Positions 7,355 to 16,485 of a stretch of 44,965 bases of DNA are shown here, in pieces (position 1 is the stretch's first letter; each line of letters starts with the position of its first letter). The translations under genes were made by a program, and so were the position numbers. Origin of the DNA: Lachnospiraceae bacterium (GTDB taxonomy: Bacteria > Bacillota > Clostridia > Lachnospirales > Lachnospiraceae); contig JAAWKM010000011.1 in NCBI GenBank assembly GCA_022797375.1, positions 1 to 44,965 on the forward strand, written 5' to 3'. The notes beneath the pieces were generated by a model. The model was given only the letters and a program-made list of their open reading frames with translations. It did not search any database and was not told the origin of the DNA.

Positions 7355-8692
7355 ATGGCAAAGAGTATGACCGATGGAAAACCTTTAAAGCTGATTCTGC
7401 AATTCGCACTGCCTTTATTGGCTGGTAATATTTTCCAGCAGACATATAATATGGCTGATGCTGCCATAGTGGGAAATTATCTTGGTACAAAAGCACTTGC
7501 AAGCGTAGGTGCGTCCGCAAGTGTCCAGTTCCTTGTAATGGGTTTCTGCATTGGTATATGTTGTGGCTTTGGAATACCTATAGCCCAGAGGTTTGGTGCA
7601 AAGGATTATAAAGCGATGCATTCATGTATGTTCCATGCAGGTTTTTTAACATTAATTGTGGCTGCTGTACTTACAATATCATGTGCACTATTATGCCCGT
7701 CAATTTTACATATACTGTCAACACCAGAAGATATATACCAGGATTCTTACATATATCTTCTAATCCTTTTTCTGGGAATACCATTTACAATGCTTTATAA
7801 CCTGCTATCAGGTATACTCCGTTCAGTAGGTGACAGCAAAACACCATTTATGTTTTTAGTATTTTCTACTATATTAAACATACTGCTTGACTTATTTTGT
7901 ATAATAATCTTAAAATGGGGCTGTGCAGGGGCTGCAATTGCTACTATAACCGCACAGGCTTGTAGTGGCATTTTATGTTTTATATATATGTGGAAAAAGT
8001 TCCCTATATTAAAACTCTCAAAAAAGGACTGTAAAATCAAAGGAAATGTAACAGCCAATATGTTAATGATGGGAGTTCCAATGGGACTCCAGTATTCTGT
8101 TACTGCTATTGGCAGTATGGTTATGCAGTCAGCCAATAACGGGCTTGGCAGTGTATATGTTTCAGGATTTACTGCTGGAATGAGGATAAAACAGTTCGCA
8201 ATGTGCCCATTTGATGCAATAGCTACAGCAGTTTCTACATTCTGCAGCCAGAATCTTGGTGCTGGAAAACCTGAACGCATTAAAAAGGGCCTGCGTGACG
8301 GAATTATAACAGGTGTCCTGTATGGCATTTTTGCAGGTACAATCCTTATATTCTTTGGTGGTATATTATCCAGGATGTTTATAAGTGCAGATGAAACAGA
8401 AGTGCTTGATGCTTCTGCAAAATACCTGTTCTGCCTCGGATTCTTCTACTGGGCTTTAGGAATTTTAAACGTATGCCGCATGACTGTACAGGGAATTGGC
8501 TATCCAGGACGTGCGATACTATCCGGTGTGGTAGAAATGGTTGCAAGAATTGCTACCAGCAAAATATTTGTGCCTTTATATGGTTTTACAGCAATATGTT
8601 TCGCCGACCAGTCCGCATGGGTAAGTGCAGTTGTATATATTGTACCTGTATGCTTCCTTTGTATCAGAAAAGTCTCAAATATAAAACAGTAA
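7355..8692 (+). CDS. MATE family multidrug/cation antiporter
   Basis: This 445-residue inner-membrane exporter of the MATE/NorM-DinF type has about twelve predicted helices. The start is typical: KPLKLILQFALPLLAGNIFQQ then YNMADAAIVGNYLGTKALASVGAS. Repeated motifs follow in the second half (MQSANNGLGSVYVSGFTAGMRIKQ and CSQNLGAGKPERIKKG). The family couples Na+ or H+ entry to drug or metabolite export; the substrate cannot be told from sequence. The ATG at 7355 has GGAGG five bases ahead, so the ATG at 7343 is rejected. A terminator separates it from the gene upstream. The downstream neighbour is convergent. Confidence 0.92.
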   Translation: MAKSMTDGKPLKLILQFALPLLAGNIFQQTYNMADAAIVGNYLGTKALASVGASASVQFLVMGFCIGICCGFGIPIAQRFGAKDYKAMHSCMFHAGFLTLIVAAVLTISCALLCPSILHILSTPEDIYQDSYIYLLILFLGIPFTMLYNLLSGILRSVGDSKTPFMFLVFSTILNILLDLFCIIILKWGCAGAAIATITAQACSGILCFIYMWKKFPILKLSKKDCKIKGNVTANMLMMGVPMGLQYSVTAIGSMVMQSANNGLGSVYVSGFTAGMRIKQFAMCPFDAIATAVSTFCSQNLGAGKPERIKKGLRDGIITGVLYGIFAGTILIFFGGILSRMFISADETEVLDASAKYLFCLGFFYWALGILNVCRMTVQGIGYPGRAILSGVVEMVARIATSKIFVPLYGFTAICFADQSAWVSAVVYIVPVCFLCIRKVSNIKQ

Positions 8693-8705
8693 GCAAACCT
8701 GCCTG

Positions 8706-9161
8706 CTAAGGTGTATCTGGCAAAACACCCGCAGAACGTATATTAATACAGACTGTACGTCTGGATATATAGTTATTTCCAATTTCCAGGCTATAACTAA
8801 TCTCTATATTCATACAGTCTGTATTTTCTATAATAACGAGATGTGAGGTTACAATATCAATTGGAAATGAGAATGCACCATAATCAATTCCATAAGTGCC
8901 TGAATAGTGGTATCCTTCCCTGAAAACCATGTTAGTGGCAATCTGCCCACGTTTTAATATTGAAACTGTCCCTTCACTGATTTTAAGCAGGTTCTGGACA
9001 GACTCACCAGGATTTCCGTCACAAGGCTCTCCATATGTTATTATATGTTTATCCTGCATAAACTTATAAATACCTGGCTGGCATGTTTCTATTTCTTCTA
9101 CACCACTTCCATCAGGCTGGTATTCCAGCCCTTTAAGTGTAACAATTACGTCTTTGTTCAT
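8706..9161 (-). CDS. DUF1934 (YwiB-like) beta-barrel protein
   Basis: This 151-residue protein matches my memory of the DUF1934/YwiB family, small lipocalin-like beta-barrels of unknown role common in Firmicutes. Alternating strands with IETCQPGIYKF near the start and a central SEGTVSILKRG are visible. A later FREGYHYSGTYG is followed by FPIDIVTSHLVI, a typical block of this family. It lies 55 bases downstream of ispE in the same direction and is probably in the same transcript. No signal peptide or membrane segment is seen. Confidence 0.75.
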   Translation of the reverse strand: MNKDVIVTLKGLEYQPDGSGVEEIETCQPGIYKFMQDKHIITYGEPCDGNPGESVQNLLKISEGTVSILKRGQIATNMVFREGYHYSGTYGIDYGAFSFPIDIVTSHLVIIENTDCMNIEISYSLEIGNNYISRRTVCINIRSAGVLPDTP

Positions 9162-9216
9162 ATATAATATTATCCTTTACTTTAATATACTATCCTGCTT
9201 TTATACATGCAGCCTG

Positions 9217-10131
9217 CTATTGCTGTACTGTATGGCACAATATAATATCAAAATTATTATATATGCCATCCTTCTTCCAGTAGTTTTCTGCTTTATGGTA
9301 TGCTGCCCTTGCTTTGTTTTCATTTTCAAATATACCAAAGACTGTTGGCCCGCTGCCACTCATTAGTGCCCCTGCTGCCCCATTATCTGCCAGAAATTTT
9401 TTGATTTCATCAATAACAGGATATTCTTTAATTGTAACAGTTTCAAGGACATTAAAAATACATGAGGCTATACATGGAATATCATTATTTTGTATGGCTT
9501 TTATCATTTCATCTGTACCAGGATGGTATGGAAGTTTCTCTAATTCAAGATGTTTATATACATAAGCTGTGCTTACAGATACACCAGGTTTTATTAATAC
9601 AAGCCATATCTGCGCAAGTGGTGGCAATGGTGACAGTATATCACCTATCCCCTGTGAAAGCATTGTACCCTTTTTTATACAATAAGGTACATCTGCACCA
9701 AGTGACACTCCTGTCTTGCATAACTCTTCATCTGTAAGCCCAAGCTGGCACATACTGTTTATAGCAATAATAGTAGCAGCACAGTCAGTACTCCCTCCAG
9801 CAAGCCCCGCAGCAGCAGGAATATTTTTTTTAAGGAATATATTAAAAGAATTCTTAATATTGTATTTTTCCTTCATAACAGATGCTGCCTTATATACAAG
9901 GTTCTCTTCTGGCAGTATTTTGTCAGGAAGTTCTTTATCCATCTTAAATATAACCGGTTTCCCTGGGTTTTCTGGCAGAACTGAAATTTCAAGTTCATCA
10001 TAGACACTTATCGTCTGCATAACCATTTCAAGATTATGGTAACCATCATTACGCCGGCTTTTTACATCAAGAGTAAGGTTTATTTTAGCAGGGGCTTTTA
10101 TTTTTATTGTATTTTCTGGTATAATGTCCAT
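9217..10131 (-). CDS. ispE: 4-diphosphocytidyl-2-C-methyl-D-erythritol kinase
   Basis: IspE phosphorylates CDP-methylerythritol in the non-mevalonate isoprenoid pathway. The 304-residue protein is a GHMP kinase. It has KAPAKINLTLDV at the N-terminus with the catalytic Lys, the ATP loop PAAAGLAGGSTDCAA, the GADVPYCI motif, and ALMSGSGPTVFGIF near the C-terminus. The ATG at 10131 is chosen because AGGAGGA lies just ahead. The longer frame would translate through the D-family repeat at 10155-10261. DUF1934 follows in the same direction. Confidence 0.95.
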   Translation of the reverse strand: MDIIPENTIKIKAPAKINLTLDVKSRRNDGYHNLEMVMQTISVYDELEISVLPENPGKPVIFKMDKELPDKILPEENLVYKAASVMKEKYNIKNSFNIFLKKNIPAAAGLAGGSTDCAATIIAINSMCQLGLTDEELCKTGVSLGADVPYCIKKGTMLSQGIGDILSPLPPLAQIWLVLIKPGVSVSTAYVYKHLELEKLPYHPGTDEMIKAIQNNDIPCIASCIFNVLETVTIKEYPVIDEIKKFLADNGAAGALMSGSGPTVFGIFENENKARAAYHKAENYWKKDGIYNNFDIILCHTVQQ

Positions 10132-10154
10132 AATATCCTCCTGTTTTTTAATAT

Positions 10155-10261
10155 GTACACATTTTGCACAAAAAACGTGCAAAATGGCATCAAAGAACTC
10201 GTATTTTTGACGAAAAAAACATGTCAAAAATCCTCGGATTTAATTTACTGTGAATAGTAAC
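10155..10261 (-). repeat. Long D-family element, copy 1
   Basis: About 107 bp ending in TGTGAATAGTAAC, with two internal hairpins: TTTTGCAC/GTGCAAAA, and GTATTTTTGAC pairing with GTCAAAAATCC. Related long copies lie at 16486-16597 (inverted) and 31926-32088. It lies directly upstream of ispE. The rest of 10262-10380 is AT-rich with a lone TATAAT at 10367-10372 but no convincing -35. Confidence 0.75.
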
Positions 10262-10380
10262 AAATATTACAGATATTTTACCATAAAAAGAGAAATTATT
10301 GGAGATTTTTTTCTATGTTCGTGATATACTTATAAGGCTGGTTTATAATAATATTTATCGAATTGTTATAATCCAGTATA

Positions 10381-11736
10381 ATGGAAAGGCATGGTTTTAT
10401 ATATATTATGGAAGATAAACAGAATAGAAGAAGGGAAAGAGGCAGGACTTATATAATATGGGCGGCCAGACTGCTTATATTATTATGCCTTATACTTGCA
10501 ATTCTTTTTGCAGGACAACACCTCCCAGGAAGAAATAATATACAGCTTTCTTCTGGTACATTGGACAGTTCTGGGGAATACTATAATAATAACAATAATC
10601 CAGGAAACAGTAGTATGGAAGAATATAAAACTTATAGTACAGATGCGCCATTAATTAAGGTGAATACTGACCCTGCGAGTTACACTGTCCTTGTAAACAG
10701 AGACTACCCTATGCCAGAGGACTATGTTCCAGAGGACTTAGTAATTCCTGATGTCAGTTATAGTTATACTGGAATTTATGAGAAGAGCTATATGCGTGAA
10801 GCAGCTGCAAAAGCTATAGAAAAAATGTTCGCAGAAGCCAGGAAAAAGAAAAAATATAAATTAAAGGTAGTTTCTGCTTACCGTTCATATGAAAGACAAA
10901 ATGCAATTTACCAGAACAATGTAAATACACGTGGTGAAGAAGATACTAATAAGGTATCAGCACAGCCTGGATGCAGTGAACACCAGACTGGGCTTGCTAT
11001 TGATGTATCTAGTGATACAGTAAACTGTACCATAGAGGAATCATTTGCTTCATGTCCTGAAGGAAAATGGCTTGCCAGAAACTGCCATAATTTTGGCTTT
11101 ATCATAAGATATCCAAAAGGCAAGTCTGATATTACAGGTTATTCTTATGAACCCTGGCATATAAGGTATGTTGGTGTAAACCTTGCAAAATATATTCATA
11201 AAAAGAAACTTACTTTGGAAGAATACTACCAGACTACAACTATAGATGACAAAGTGCCAGAAGATGATATTATAAAAGATATAGATATTAATGGACCAAA
11301 AGAACCACAGATGACAACAGCTCCTACACCAAAAACTACAGCATATGCAAGCCACAGCCCGTCACCGCTGCCAAAACCAGCTGTTACACGCCCTCCTGTA
11401 GTAATCCCGGAGCCAGAAGACACACCTGTCCCAGATAAAACATCAAAACCTGCTAATACACCAAAGCCTGTTAAAACGCCAAAGCCCGCTAAAACGCCAA
11501 AGCCTGCTAATACACCAAAGCCTGCTAAAACACCAAAACCTGCTAAAACGCCAAAACCAGCCATAACCAATGAACCAGCAGACACCATGAAACCAGATAA
11601 TACGCCAGAAGATACTGGTATACCTGCTATAGCACAAGACCCGGAACAAGAACCTGGTATAGATGAAACACAATCACCGGACTTGCAGAATAAGCCAGAA
11701 GATGCCTTTTCTGAAGATACGGAAGATACCCCATAA
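10381..11736 (+). CDS. VanY-type D-alanyl-D-alanine carboxypeptidase with wall-spanning repeats
   Basis: This is an M15B peptidase that trims peptidoglycan stem peptides outside the cell. A membrane anchor lies at about residues 23-45. The catalytic domain (about 115-285) shows the zinc ligands in CSEHQTGLAIDVS (His201, Asp208) and EPWH (Glu257, His260). After it comes a Pro/Thr/Lys-rich tail with repeated KPAxTP units (about residues 350-400), then an acidic C-terminus. The repeat is also visible in the DNA (about 11449-11565) and can vary in length. The domain faces outward, and the tail may thread or bind the wall. The start is uncertain: ATG 10381 lacks a clear ribosome site and ATG 10408 is an alternative. 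It is followed by plsC after 26 bases. Confidence 0.88.
   Translation: MERHGFIYIMEDKQNRRRERGRTYIIWAARLLILLCLILAILFAGQHLPGRNNIQLSSGTLDSSGEYYNNNNNPGNSSMEEYKTYSTDAPLIKVNTDPASYTVLVNRDYPMPEDYVPEDLVIPDVSYSYTGIYEKSYMREAAAKAIEKMFAEARKKKKYKLKVVSAYRSYERQNAIYQNNVNTRGEEDTNKVSAQPGCSEHQTGLAIDVSSDTVNCTIEESFASCPEGKWLARNCHNFGFIIRYPKGKSDITGYSYEPWHIRYVGVNLAKYIHKKKLTLEEYYQTTTIDDKVPEDDIIKDIDINGPKEPQMTTAPTPKTTAYASHSPSPLPKPAVTRPPVVIPEPEDTPVPDKTSKPANTPKPVKTPKPAKTPKPANTPKPAKTPKPAKTPKPAITNEPADTMKPDNTPEDTGIPAIAQDPEQEPGIDETQSPDLQNKPEDAFSEDTEDTP
11449..11565 (+). repeat. In-frame tandem repeat encoding KPAxTP
   Basis: Imperfect units of roughly 18 bases (variants of CCAAAGCCTGCTAAAACG) repeat about six times inside the carboxypeptidase gene. 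They encode KPANTP/KPAKTP. Such tracts change length by slippage. Confidence 0.75.
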
Positions 11737-11762
11737 AATTTAAAAGAGGAGAAGAAATTTTT

Positions 11763-12491
11763 ATGAGATTAATTTTAGTAGCACTATTTTTAATAATATA
11801 TTCTTTTTTTACAATTCCAATGTGCCTGGTAGAATGGATAACAGGCAGGATAAATCCAAAGAAAAAAGCTATTATTGCACAGAAATGTGTTGTTGCAGGT
11901 TTTAAGATTATTCTTTTTATCTCTGGTGTAAAGCTGACAATCAAAGGCAAAGAAAATATATTACATGACCGTCCTGCGCTTTATACATATAACCACAGAG
12001 GTTATTTTGACATTCTGGTTGGTTATACAACAGCACCAATGCGCACAGCTTATGTATCTAAAAAAGAAATAGAAAATATTCCTATGATATCATGGTGGAT
12101 GAAATGCATGAACTGTTTGTTCCTTGACAGGGATGACATAAAACAAGGCATGAAAACCATAATGGATGGCATAGAACTCCTAAAAAATGGCACTTCAATT
12201 TATATTGCACCAGAGGGTACACGTAATAAAGGAGAGGGGCTTCTGGAATTCCATGATGCCAGCTTTAAACTGGCAGATAAATCAAAAAGCCCTATAGTAC
12301 CTGTTGCAATAAATAATACTGACGAAGTTTTTGAAAAACACCTTCCCTGGATACACAGCCAGCATGTTATTATTGAATACTGCCAGCCAATCTATATGGA
12401 AGATATGGATAAAAAAGAAAAAAAACATATCGGTGAAACAGTCAGGCAGATAATAGCTGAAAAACTTCAGCAAAACGCCCAGGAGATATAG
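11763..12491 (+). CDS. plsC: 1-acyl-sn-glycerol-3-phosphate acyltransferase
   Basis: PlsC adds the second acyl chain to make phosphatidic acid at the inner membrane. The 242-residue protein has an N-terminal hydrophobic segment (about 1-25). It also has the NHRGYFD block with the catalytic His78-x4-Asp83, a LFLDRDD region and the EGTR motif (151-154). A GAGGAG site precedes the ATG at a rather long distance (11 bases). It lies just downstream of the VanY-type gene and probably shares its transcript. The downstream gene is convergent, with a strong hairpin between. Confidence 0.92.
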   Translation: MRLILVALFLIIYSFFTIPMCLVEWITGRINPKKKAIIAQKCVVAGFKIILFISGVKLTIKGKENILHDRPALYTYNHRGYFDILVGYTTAPMRTAYVSKKEIENIPMISWWMKCMNCLFLDRDDIKQGMKTIMDGIELLKNGTSIYIAPEGTRNKGEGLLEFHDASFKLADKSKSPIVPVAINNTDEVFEKHLPWIHSQHVIIEYCQPIYMEDMDKKEKKHIGETVRQIIAEKLQQNAQEI

Positions 12492-12537
12492 ATATTACTA
12501 AAATTACCGAGTTAAATAGCACATGGTTTCAAATAAT

Positions 12538-12576
12538 TAAGGCGTGCCTGGAAAGGATTATCCCAGACACGCCTTA
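12538..12576 (-). terminator. Hairpin terminator between plsC and the arsR-type gene
   Basis: A TAAGGCGTG/CACGCCTTA stem is extended inward by CTGG/CCAG with one mismatch. On the minus strand it is followed by an AT-rich TTAATTATTTG, which fits termination of the ArsR-side transcript. It may also block read-through from plsC. Confidence 0.65.
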
Positions 12577-12591
12577 ATATGTGTACTTATA

Positions 12592-12939
12592 TTATTCTTC
12601 TATATGCTCTATACCCTGCCGCAGTATTGTAAACACATGTTCATCTGCCAGGGTATATAAAACGGTCTTGCCCTCTTTCCTGAAGCGGACAAGCCTGTTC
12701 TGTTTAAGTATCCGTAACTGGTGTGATATCGCACTTTGTGTCATATTTAAAATATTTGCGATATCATATACACACATTTCATTTTCAAATAAGACATAAA
12801 GTATTTTTATTCTCGTTGAATCACCAAATACTTTAAATAAATCAGCTAATTCATAAAGTTCACTTTCTTCTGGCATTTTATTTTCTATTTTGCTGGCAGT
12901 TTCTTTATCTATAGTCATATATTCTGCTTTTTCTTCCAT
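12592..12939 (-). CDS. ArsR/SmtB-family metal-sensing repressor with an alpha5 zinc site
   Basis: This 115-residue winged-helix repressor belongs to the ArsR/SmtB family, which leaves DNA when metal binds. The core is typical: ADLFKVFGDSTRIKILYVL, then CVYDIANILNMTQSAISHQLRIL as the HTH. The C-terminal helix carries a complete alpha5 zinc site, Asp99-x-His101-x10-His112-x2-Glu115. The alpha3N cysteine pair of arsenic and cadmium sensors is incomplete (CVYD, one Cys). Zinc or cobalt sensing is therefore the best inference. The ATG at 12939 is chosen because AAAGG lies six bases ahead. It starts 10 bases after the glycosyltransferase stop and is last in the PBP operon. No metal transporter is nearby, which is unusual. 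Confidence 0.88.
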   Translation of the reverse strand: MEEKAEYMTIDKETASKIENKMPEESELYELADLFKVFGDSTRIKILYVLFENEMCVYDIANILNMTQSAISHQLRILKQNRLVRFRKEGKTVLYTLADEHVFTILRQGIEHIEE

Positions 12940-12949
12940 AATTAACCTT

Positions 12950-13933
12950 TCAGGGCTTATATGCCGTATTTGTGCTGTTTTTAAGCTGGCATCTTTCAAG
13001 ACCGTTTTGTGGAATTTCACCAGATGTCCTTATATCCAGTATACTTTCTGTTTCTGTAAGTGCATTCTGGTACCAAATCATTGCTTCATTATAATTACCA
13101 GTATTTTCATAATACATGCCAAGTTCACAGCATGTTTCTGCACTTGGCTCTGTTATGGCGTCTTTCAGGACGTTAGTAAAAAATCCTGCCAGGTCATTTT
13201 GAATGCGGTAATATCTTGCCAGTACACATAATGCTTCCTTTACTTCATCCATGCTTCTGCCATCCTGCTCCATTGTCTGCATAAATGCAGGGGCAGCTTT
13301 GCAGAAGTCATTATCATTGCCAGAACGGAACAGTTCCATAGCATACATATGATGCATCTTTTTAGAAAGCCTTTTGCCAGACTGGAAAATAGCTGCCATT
13401 GCTTCCAGGTCACGTGGTGCATGGCTGCCTACAGGCCTATGCTGTATTTCTATATCACTGTCATACACAACAGGGTCAATACGCAGGGTTTCATGGACAG
13501 GGTCAATCCATGTAAAATTCCTTATCCTTTTATAAAGCTTTACCCTGTGTTCCTTTTCAAAATTATACACAGTGCTTAACTCTGGTGGTGTACAATATAA
13601 CATCTGCACAATTTCTATTTCAGGCAGAAGTATTGATTTAAGCCTTTTTAATTTTTCTCTGTTTGCCTCGTCAAGATATTCGTCTGCATCGGCGGTATAA
13701 ATATAATCTTTTGTCGCCTTAGATGAAACAAAATTCCTTGCTTCGGAAAAATCACCTGTCCATTGGAAATCATATACATTATTTGTATATTCCAAGGCAA
13801 TATCTTTTGTATTGTCTGATGAACCTGTATCTGCAATAATTATTTCATCAGCTATATCTGACAGGCTGTCAAGACACCTTTTTAAAACTTTTTCTTCGTT
13901 TTTAACAATCATACACAAACTTATAGTAACCAT
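12950..13933 (-). CDS. Family 2 glycosyltransferase with helical C-terminus
   Basis: The 327-residue protein starts with a GT-A glycosyltransferase domain: ISLCMIVKNEEKVLKRCLDSL, then ADEIIIADTGSSDNT for nucleotide binding. TADADEY (80-86) carries the metal-binding Asp residues. The C-terminal third (about 200-310) is helical with a TPR-like unit, CCELGMYYENTGNYNEAMIWYQNAL. This arrangement is common in SunS-like and spore or wall glycosyltransferases. It lies 36 bases downstream of the class A PBP gene and just before the ArsR-type gene, so a role in cell-surface glycosylation is plausible. The donor and acceptor are unknown. No membrane segment is seen. Confidence 0.88.
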   Translation of the reverse strand: MVTISLCMIVKNEEKVLKRCLDSLSDIADEIIIADTGSSDNTKDIALEYTNNVYDFQWTGDFSEARNFVSSKATKDYIYTADADEYLDEANREKLKRLKSILLPEIEIVQMLYCTPPELSTVYNFEKEHRVKLYKRIRNFTWIDPVHETLRIDPVVYDSDIEIQHRPVGSHAPRDLEAMAAIFQSGKRLSKKMHHMYAMELFRSGNDNDFCKAAPAFMQTMEQDGRSMDEVKEALCVLARYYRIQNDLAGFFTNVLKDAITEPSAETCCELGMYYENTGNYNEAMIWYQNALTETESILDIRTSGEIPQNGLERCQLKNSTNTAYKP

Positions 13934-13969
13934 TCCAACACCTCTGTATCTAATATAATTGAACCGTAT

Positions 13970-16360
13970 TTATTCCAGGTCTTCCAGGCTGTCAATGTCT
14001 TCCCCTTCATCTATGCCCATAACAGGCTCATCATCCCCAACATCCTCTGGTTCATCTTCATTTCCCCCAGGAATATCTTCTATTTCATCATCTGGCGGGA
14101 TAACCACAGGGTCATCATCAGGACTTACATCTGGTTCATCTGGTTCGTCTGGCTCTTCCGGCTCTTCTGGTTTCTTCGTCTTTACTGGCTCTGGTGTTTC
14201 GTATACATCTATATCTTCTTCACCAGGTTCTCTCGTTTCTTCTGGAGGAACAGTCACTACAGGGTCACTGTTATTATCATCTCCATAATAATAATTATTA
14301 TCTCCACTGCTGCTATCCTCATTATCATATGGTTTAAAGTCTTCATATGCCAGCCCTTCATGGATTTTTCCCATAAAGTCCTCCCATATAGAGAGTGGGT
14401 AAGTAGAACCATATAAATTACTAAGTGTCTTTGGAGTATCATATCCAACCCATACAGCAGTAGTATAATATGGCGTAAATCCACAGAACCATCCATCTTT
14501 TTTATCACTTGTTGTGCCAGTTTTACCTGCACATGCCATATTGCTAAGTGCATGCCCTGCTGCTGTACCAGTTTTTAAAACTCCTGTAAGTATACTTGTC
14601 ATCATGCGTGTGGCATTTTCTTCATATACATGTTTTTCTTTACGTAGTTTATTATTATTTACAACTGTATTTCCCTCTGAGTCAGTAATTTTTTTAATAC
14701 AAGTAGGCTCACGGAAAACACCATCATTTTCAATAGTCGAATAACCTGATGCCATTTCTACCGTTGTCACACCATTGGTAAGTCCTCCAAGTGACGCTGC
14801 TGGGAAATAATCATTGGCATCTATTCTATTAAAATTCATTTTCAGTACATATGACAGGCCCGTTTTAGGTGTAAGCTCTTCAAACAATTTCCATGCAATG
14901 ACATTTTTAGATTTTTCAACTGCATAGCGCAAAGGTATCTTTCCTGAATAAACACCATCAGAATTCCTTGGCCCGTCTTCAAAATAGGTATCATCTACTA
15001 TTGTATCAGGTGTATAATCCCTTTCAAGCTGTGGCGTGTAAACTACAAGCGGTTTAAACGAGCTGCCAGGCTGGCGGTAACTTTGGAATGCCCTGTTAAG
15101 TGTATAACCAGTTATTGACTTTTGTTTGCGCCCTCCAACTACTGCCACAACATATCCAGTCTTATTATCAATACACGTAGCAGCACCCTGAAGAGCATAA
15201 ACGCCATCATTTTTCTCTTTAAAAGAGGAGAGCTGTTCATCAACTGATTTTTGCAGGAGTTTCTGTTTCTTCTTATTCAGTGTAGTATAAATCCTGTAGC
15301 CTCCTGTATATAACAGGCTGTGGCACTCGTTATACACTTCATCATAGTTTTTATTATATTCTTCTTCCTCTGCTGTGCTGTCAAATTTATATTTGAATTC
15401 AAATCCCTGTGACTGCATAAGTGCCTTTACCGCACACCTTACAGCAAAAGTTGTCATATAATTCTGTGTTTTAATAGCTTCTGCAGGATTAAGTACTATA
15501 TCTTCATAATTTGCATCACTGTACTGTGCAGCAGTTATTACACCTTCTTCCATCATCTGCTCTAATATACGTGATTTTCTCTTTATAGTATTATCATAAT
15601 TATCAAAAGGGTCATACAGGCTTGGGTTATTTGGTATTGCACACAAAAATGCTGTTTCTGGCAGAGTAAGTTCTGATGCTGGCTTGCTGAAATAACCTTT
15701 TGCCGCCGCTTCTATGCCATAATAACCATTAGCGAAATACATATTATTAATATAAAACTCCAGTATCTGGTTTTTACTATATTTCTTCTCCATTTCAAAA
15801 GCTATAAATATTTCCCTTATTTTTCTTTCGTACGTTTTAGCATTTGTAAGAAATACAAGCTTGGCAGTCTGCTGTGTTATTGTACTTCCTCCACGCTGTA
15901 TCTTCTCCCCCATTATTTTACTTTTAACAAGCAATGCAGCCGCCTTAAATGTTGATAAAAAGTTTACCCCGTCATGTTCAAAGAAATCCCTGTCTTCTAT
16001 TGCGACCATTGCATCTTTTACATATTGTGGTATTTCATCAAATGTCAGGTAATATGAGTCCTTATCACCCTTGAGTTTAGCCACTACCGAATTATTAGAT
16101 GCGTATACCATACTTGTTTCAGATGAACGGAATGTGTCAACAGTCGAATCTTCTATAACCTTTGTTGCCTCGTTTTTCCACTGTAACAGTTCATCTCCAA
16201 ACTTAAAATAAAATACTGTAAGTGCCGCAAGAATTGCTAACAAAAGCAGCAGCAAGAAGATTTTAACACCAAGCCAGAATTTTTTATGTTTCTTTTTATT
16301 CTTTTTTACAGGCTTGCTATCATTTTTTGGCATATTTTTTGTATTTTTATTTGCAGCCAT
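13970..16360 (-). CDS. Class A penicillin-binding protein (PBP1A type)
   Basis: A bifunctional peptidoglycan synthase of 796 residues with a Lys-rich cytoplasmic start and a membrane anchor (about 29-52). The GT51 glycosyltransferase domain has catalytic Glu122 in AIEDRDFFEHDG and RGGSTITQQ (155-163). The transpeptidase domain has SxxK at 432-435 (GSSFK), SKN at 483-485 and KTGT at 612-615. A tail of about 120 residues (about 676-796) is very acidic and Pro-rich (runs of EPDEPDEPD). It has no catalytic motif and probably acts as a spacer or interaction region. The ATG at 16360 has GGAGG just ahead. It leads an operon with the glycosyltransferase and the ArsR-type sensor. Confidence 0.95.
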   Translation of the reverse strand: MAANKNTKNMPKNDSKPVKKNKKKHKKFWLGVKIFLLLLLLAILAALTVFYFKFGDELLQWKNEATKVIEDSTVDTFRSSETSMVYASNNSVVAKLKGDKDSYYLTFDEIPQYVKDAMVAIEDRDFFEHDGVNFLSTFKAAALLVKSKIMGEKIQRGGSTITQQTAKLVFLTNAKTYERKIREIFIAFEMEKKYSKNQILEFYINNMYFANGYYGIEAAAKGYFSKPASELTLPETAFLCAIPNNPSLYDPFDNYDNTIKRKSRILEQMMEEGVITAAQYSDANYEDIVLNPAEAIKTQNYMTTFAVRCAVKALMQSQGFEFKYKFDSTAEEEEYNKNYDEVYNECHSLLYTGGYRIYTTLNKKKQKLLQKSVDEQLSSFKEKNDGVYALQGAATCIDNKTGYVVAVVGGRKQKSITGYTLNRAFQSYRQPGSSFKPLVVYTPQLERDYTPDTIVDDTYFEDGPRNSDGVYSGKIPLRYAVEKSKNVIAWKLFEELTPKTGLSYVLKMNFNRIDANDYFPAASLGGLTNGVTTVEMASGYSTIENDGVFREPTCIKKITDSEGNTVVNNNKLRKEKHVYEENATRMMTSILTGVLKTGTAAGHALSNMACAGKTGTTSDKKDGWFCGFTPYYTTAVWVGYDTPKTLSNLYGSTYPLSIWEDFMGKIHEGLAYEDFKPYDNEDSSSGDNNYYYGDDNNSDPVVTVPPEETREPGEEDIDVYETPEPVKTKKPEEPEEPDEPDEPDVSPDDDPVVIPPDDEIEDIPGGNEDEPEDVGDDEPVMGIDEGEDIDSLEDLE

Positions 16361-16485
16361 AAAGCACCTCCTGTTTTCTGTTTTCAAAAAATATTCCTAT
16401 GGAAACCCCATGATGAATATATTATCACATTTTATATGAAAATGCACCTTTCTGGCATTTATTAATAAAAAAATAAGAATAGATG

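Noticed and set aside
10132-10227. N-terminal extension of IspE
   Set aside because: It translates the D-family repeat; the start with AGGAGGA at 10131 matches the family N-terminus.
11226-11588. Antisense reading frame rich in GFGVLA repeats
   Set aside because: It is the mirror of the KPAxTP coding repeat in the carboxypeptidase gene and has no ribosome site.
12592-12939. Arsenic or cadmium sensor
   Set aside because: The alpha3N cysteine pair is incomplete (CVYD); the intact alpha5 His/Asp/Glu site favours zinc.
13959-14288. Ser/Gly-rich frame opposite the PBP tail
   Set aside because: It is a shadow of the acidic low-complexity tail; there is no ribosome site and no family match.
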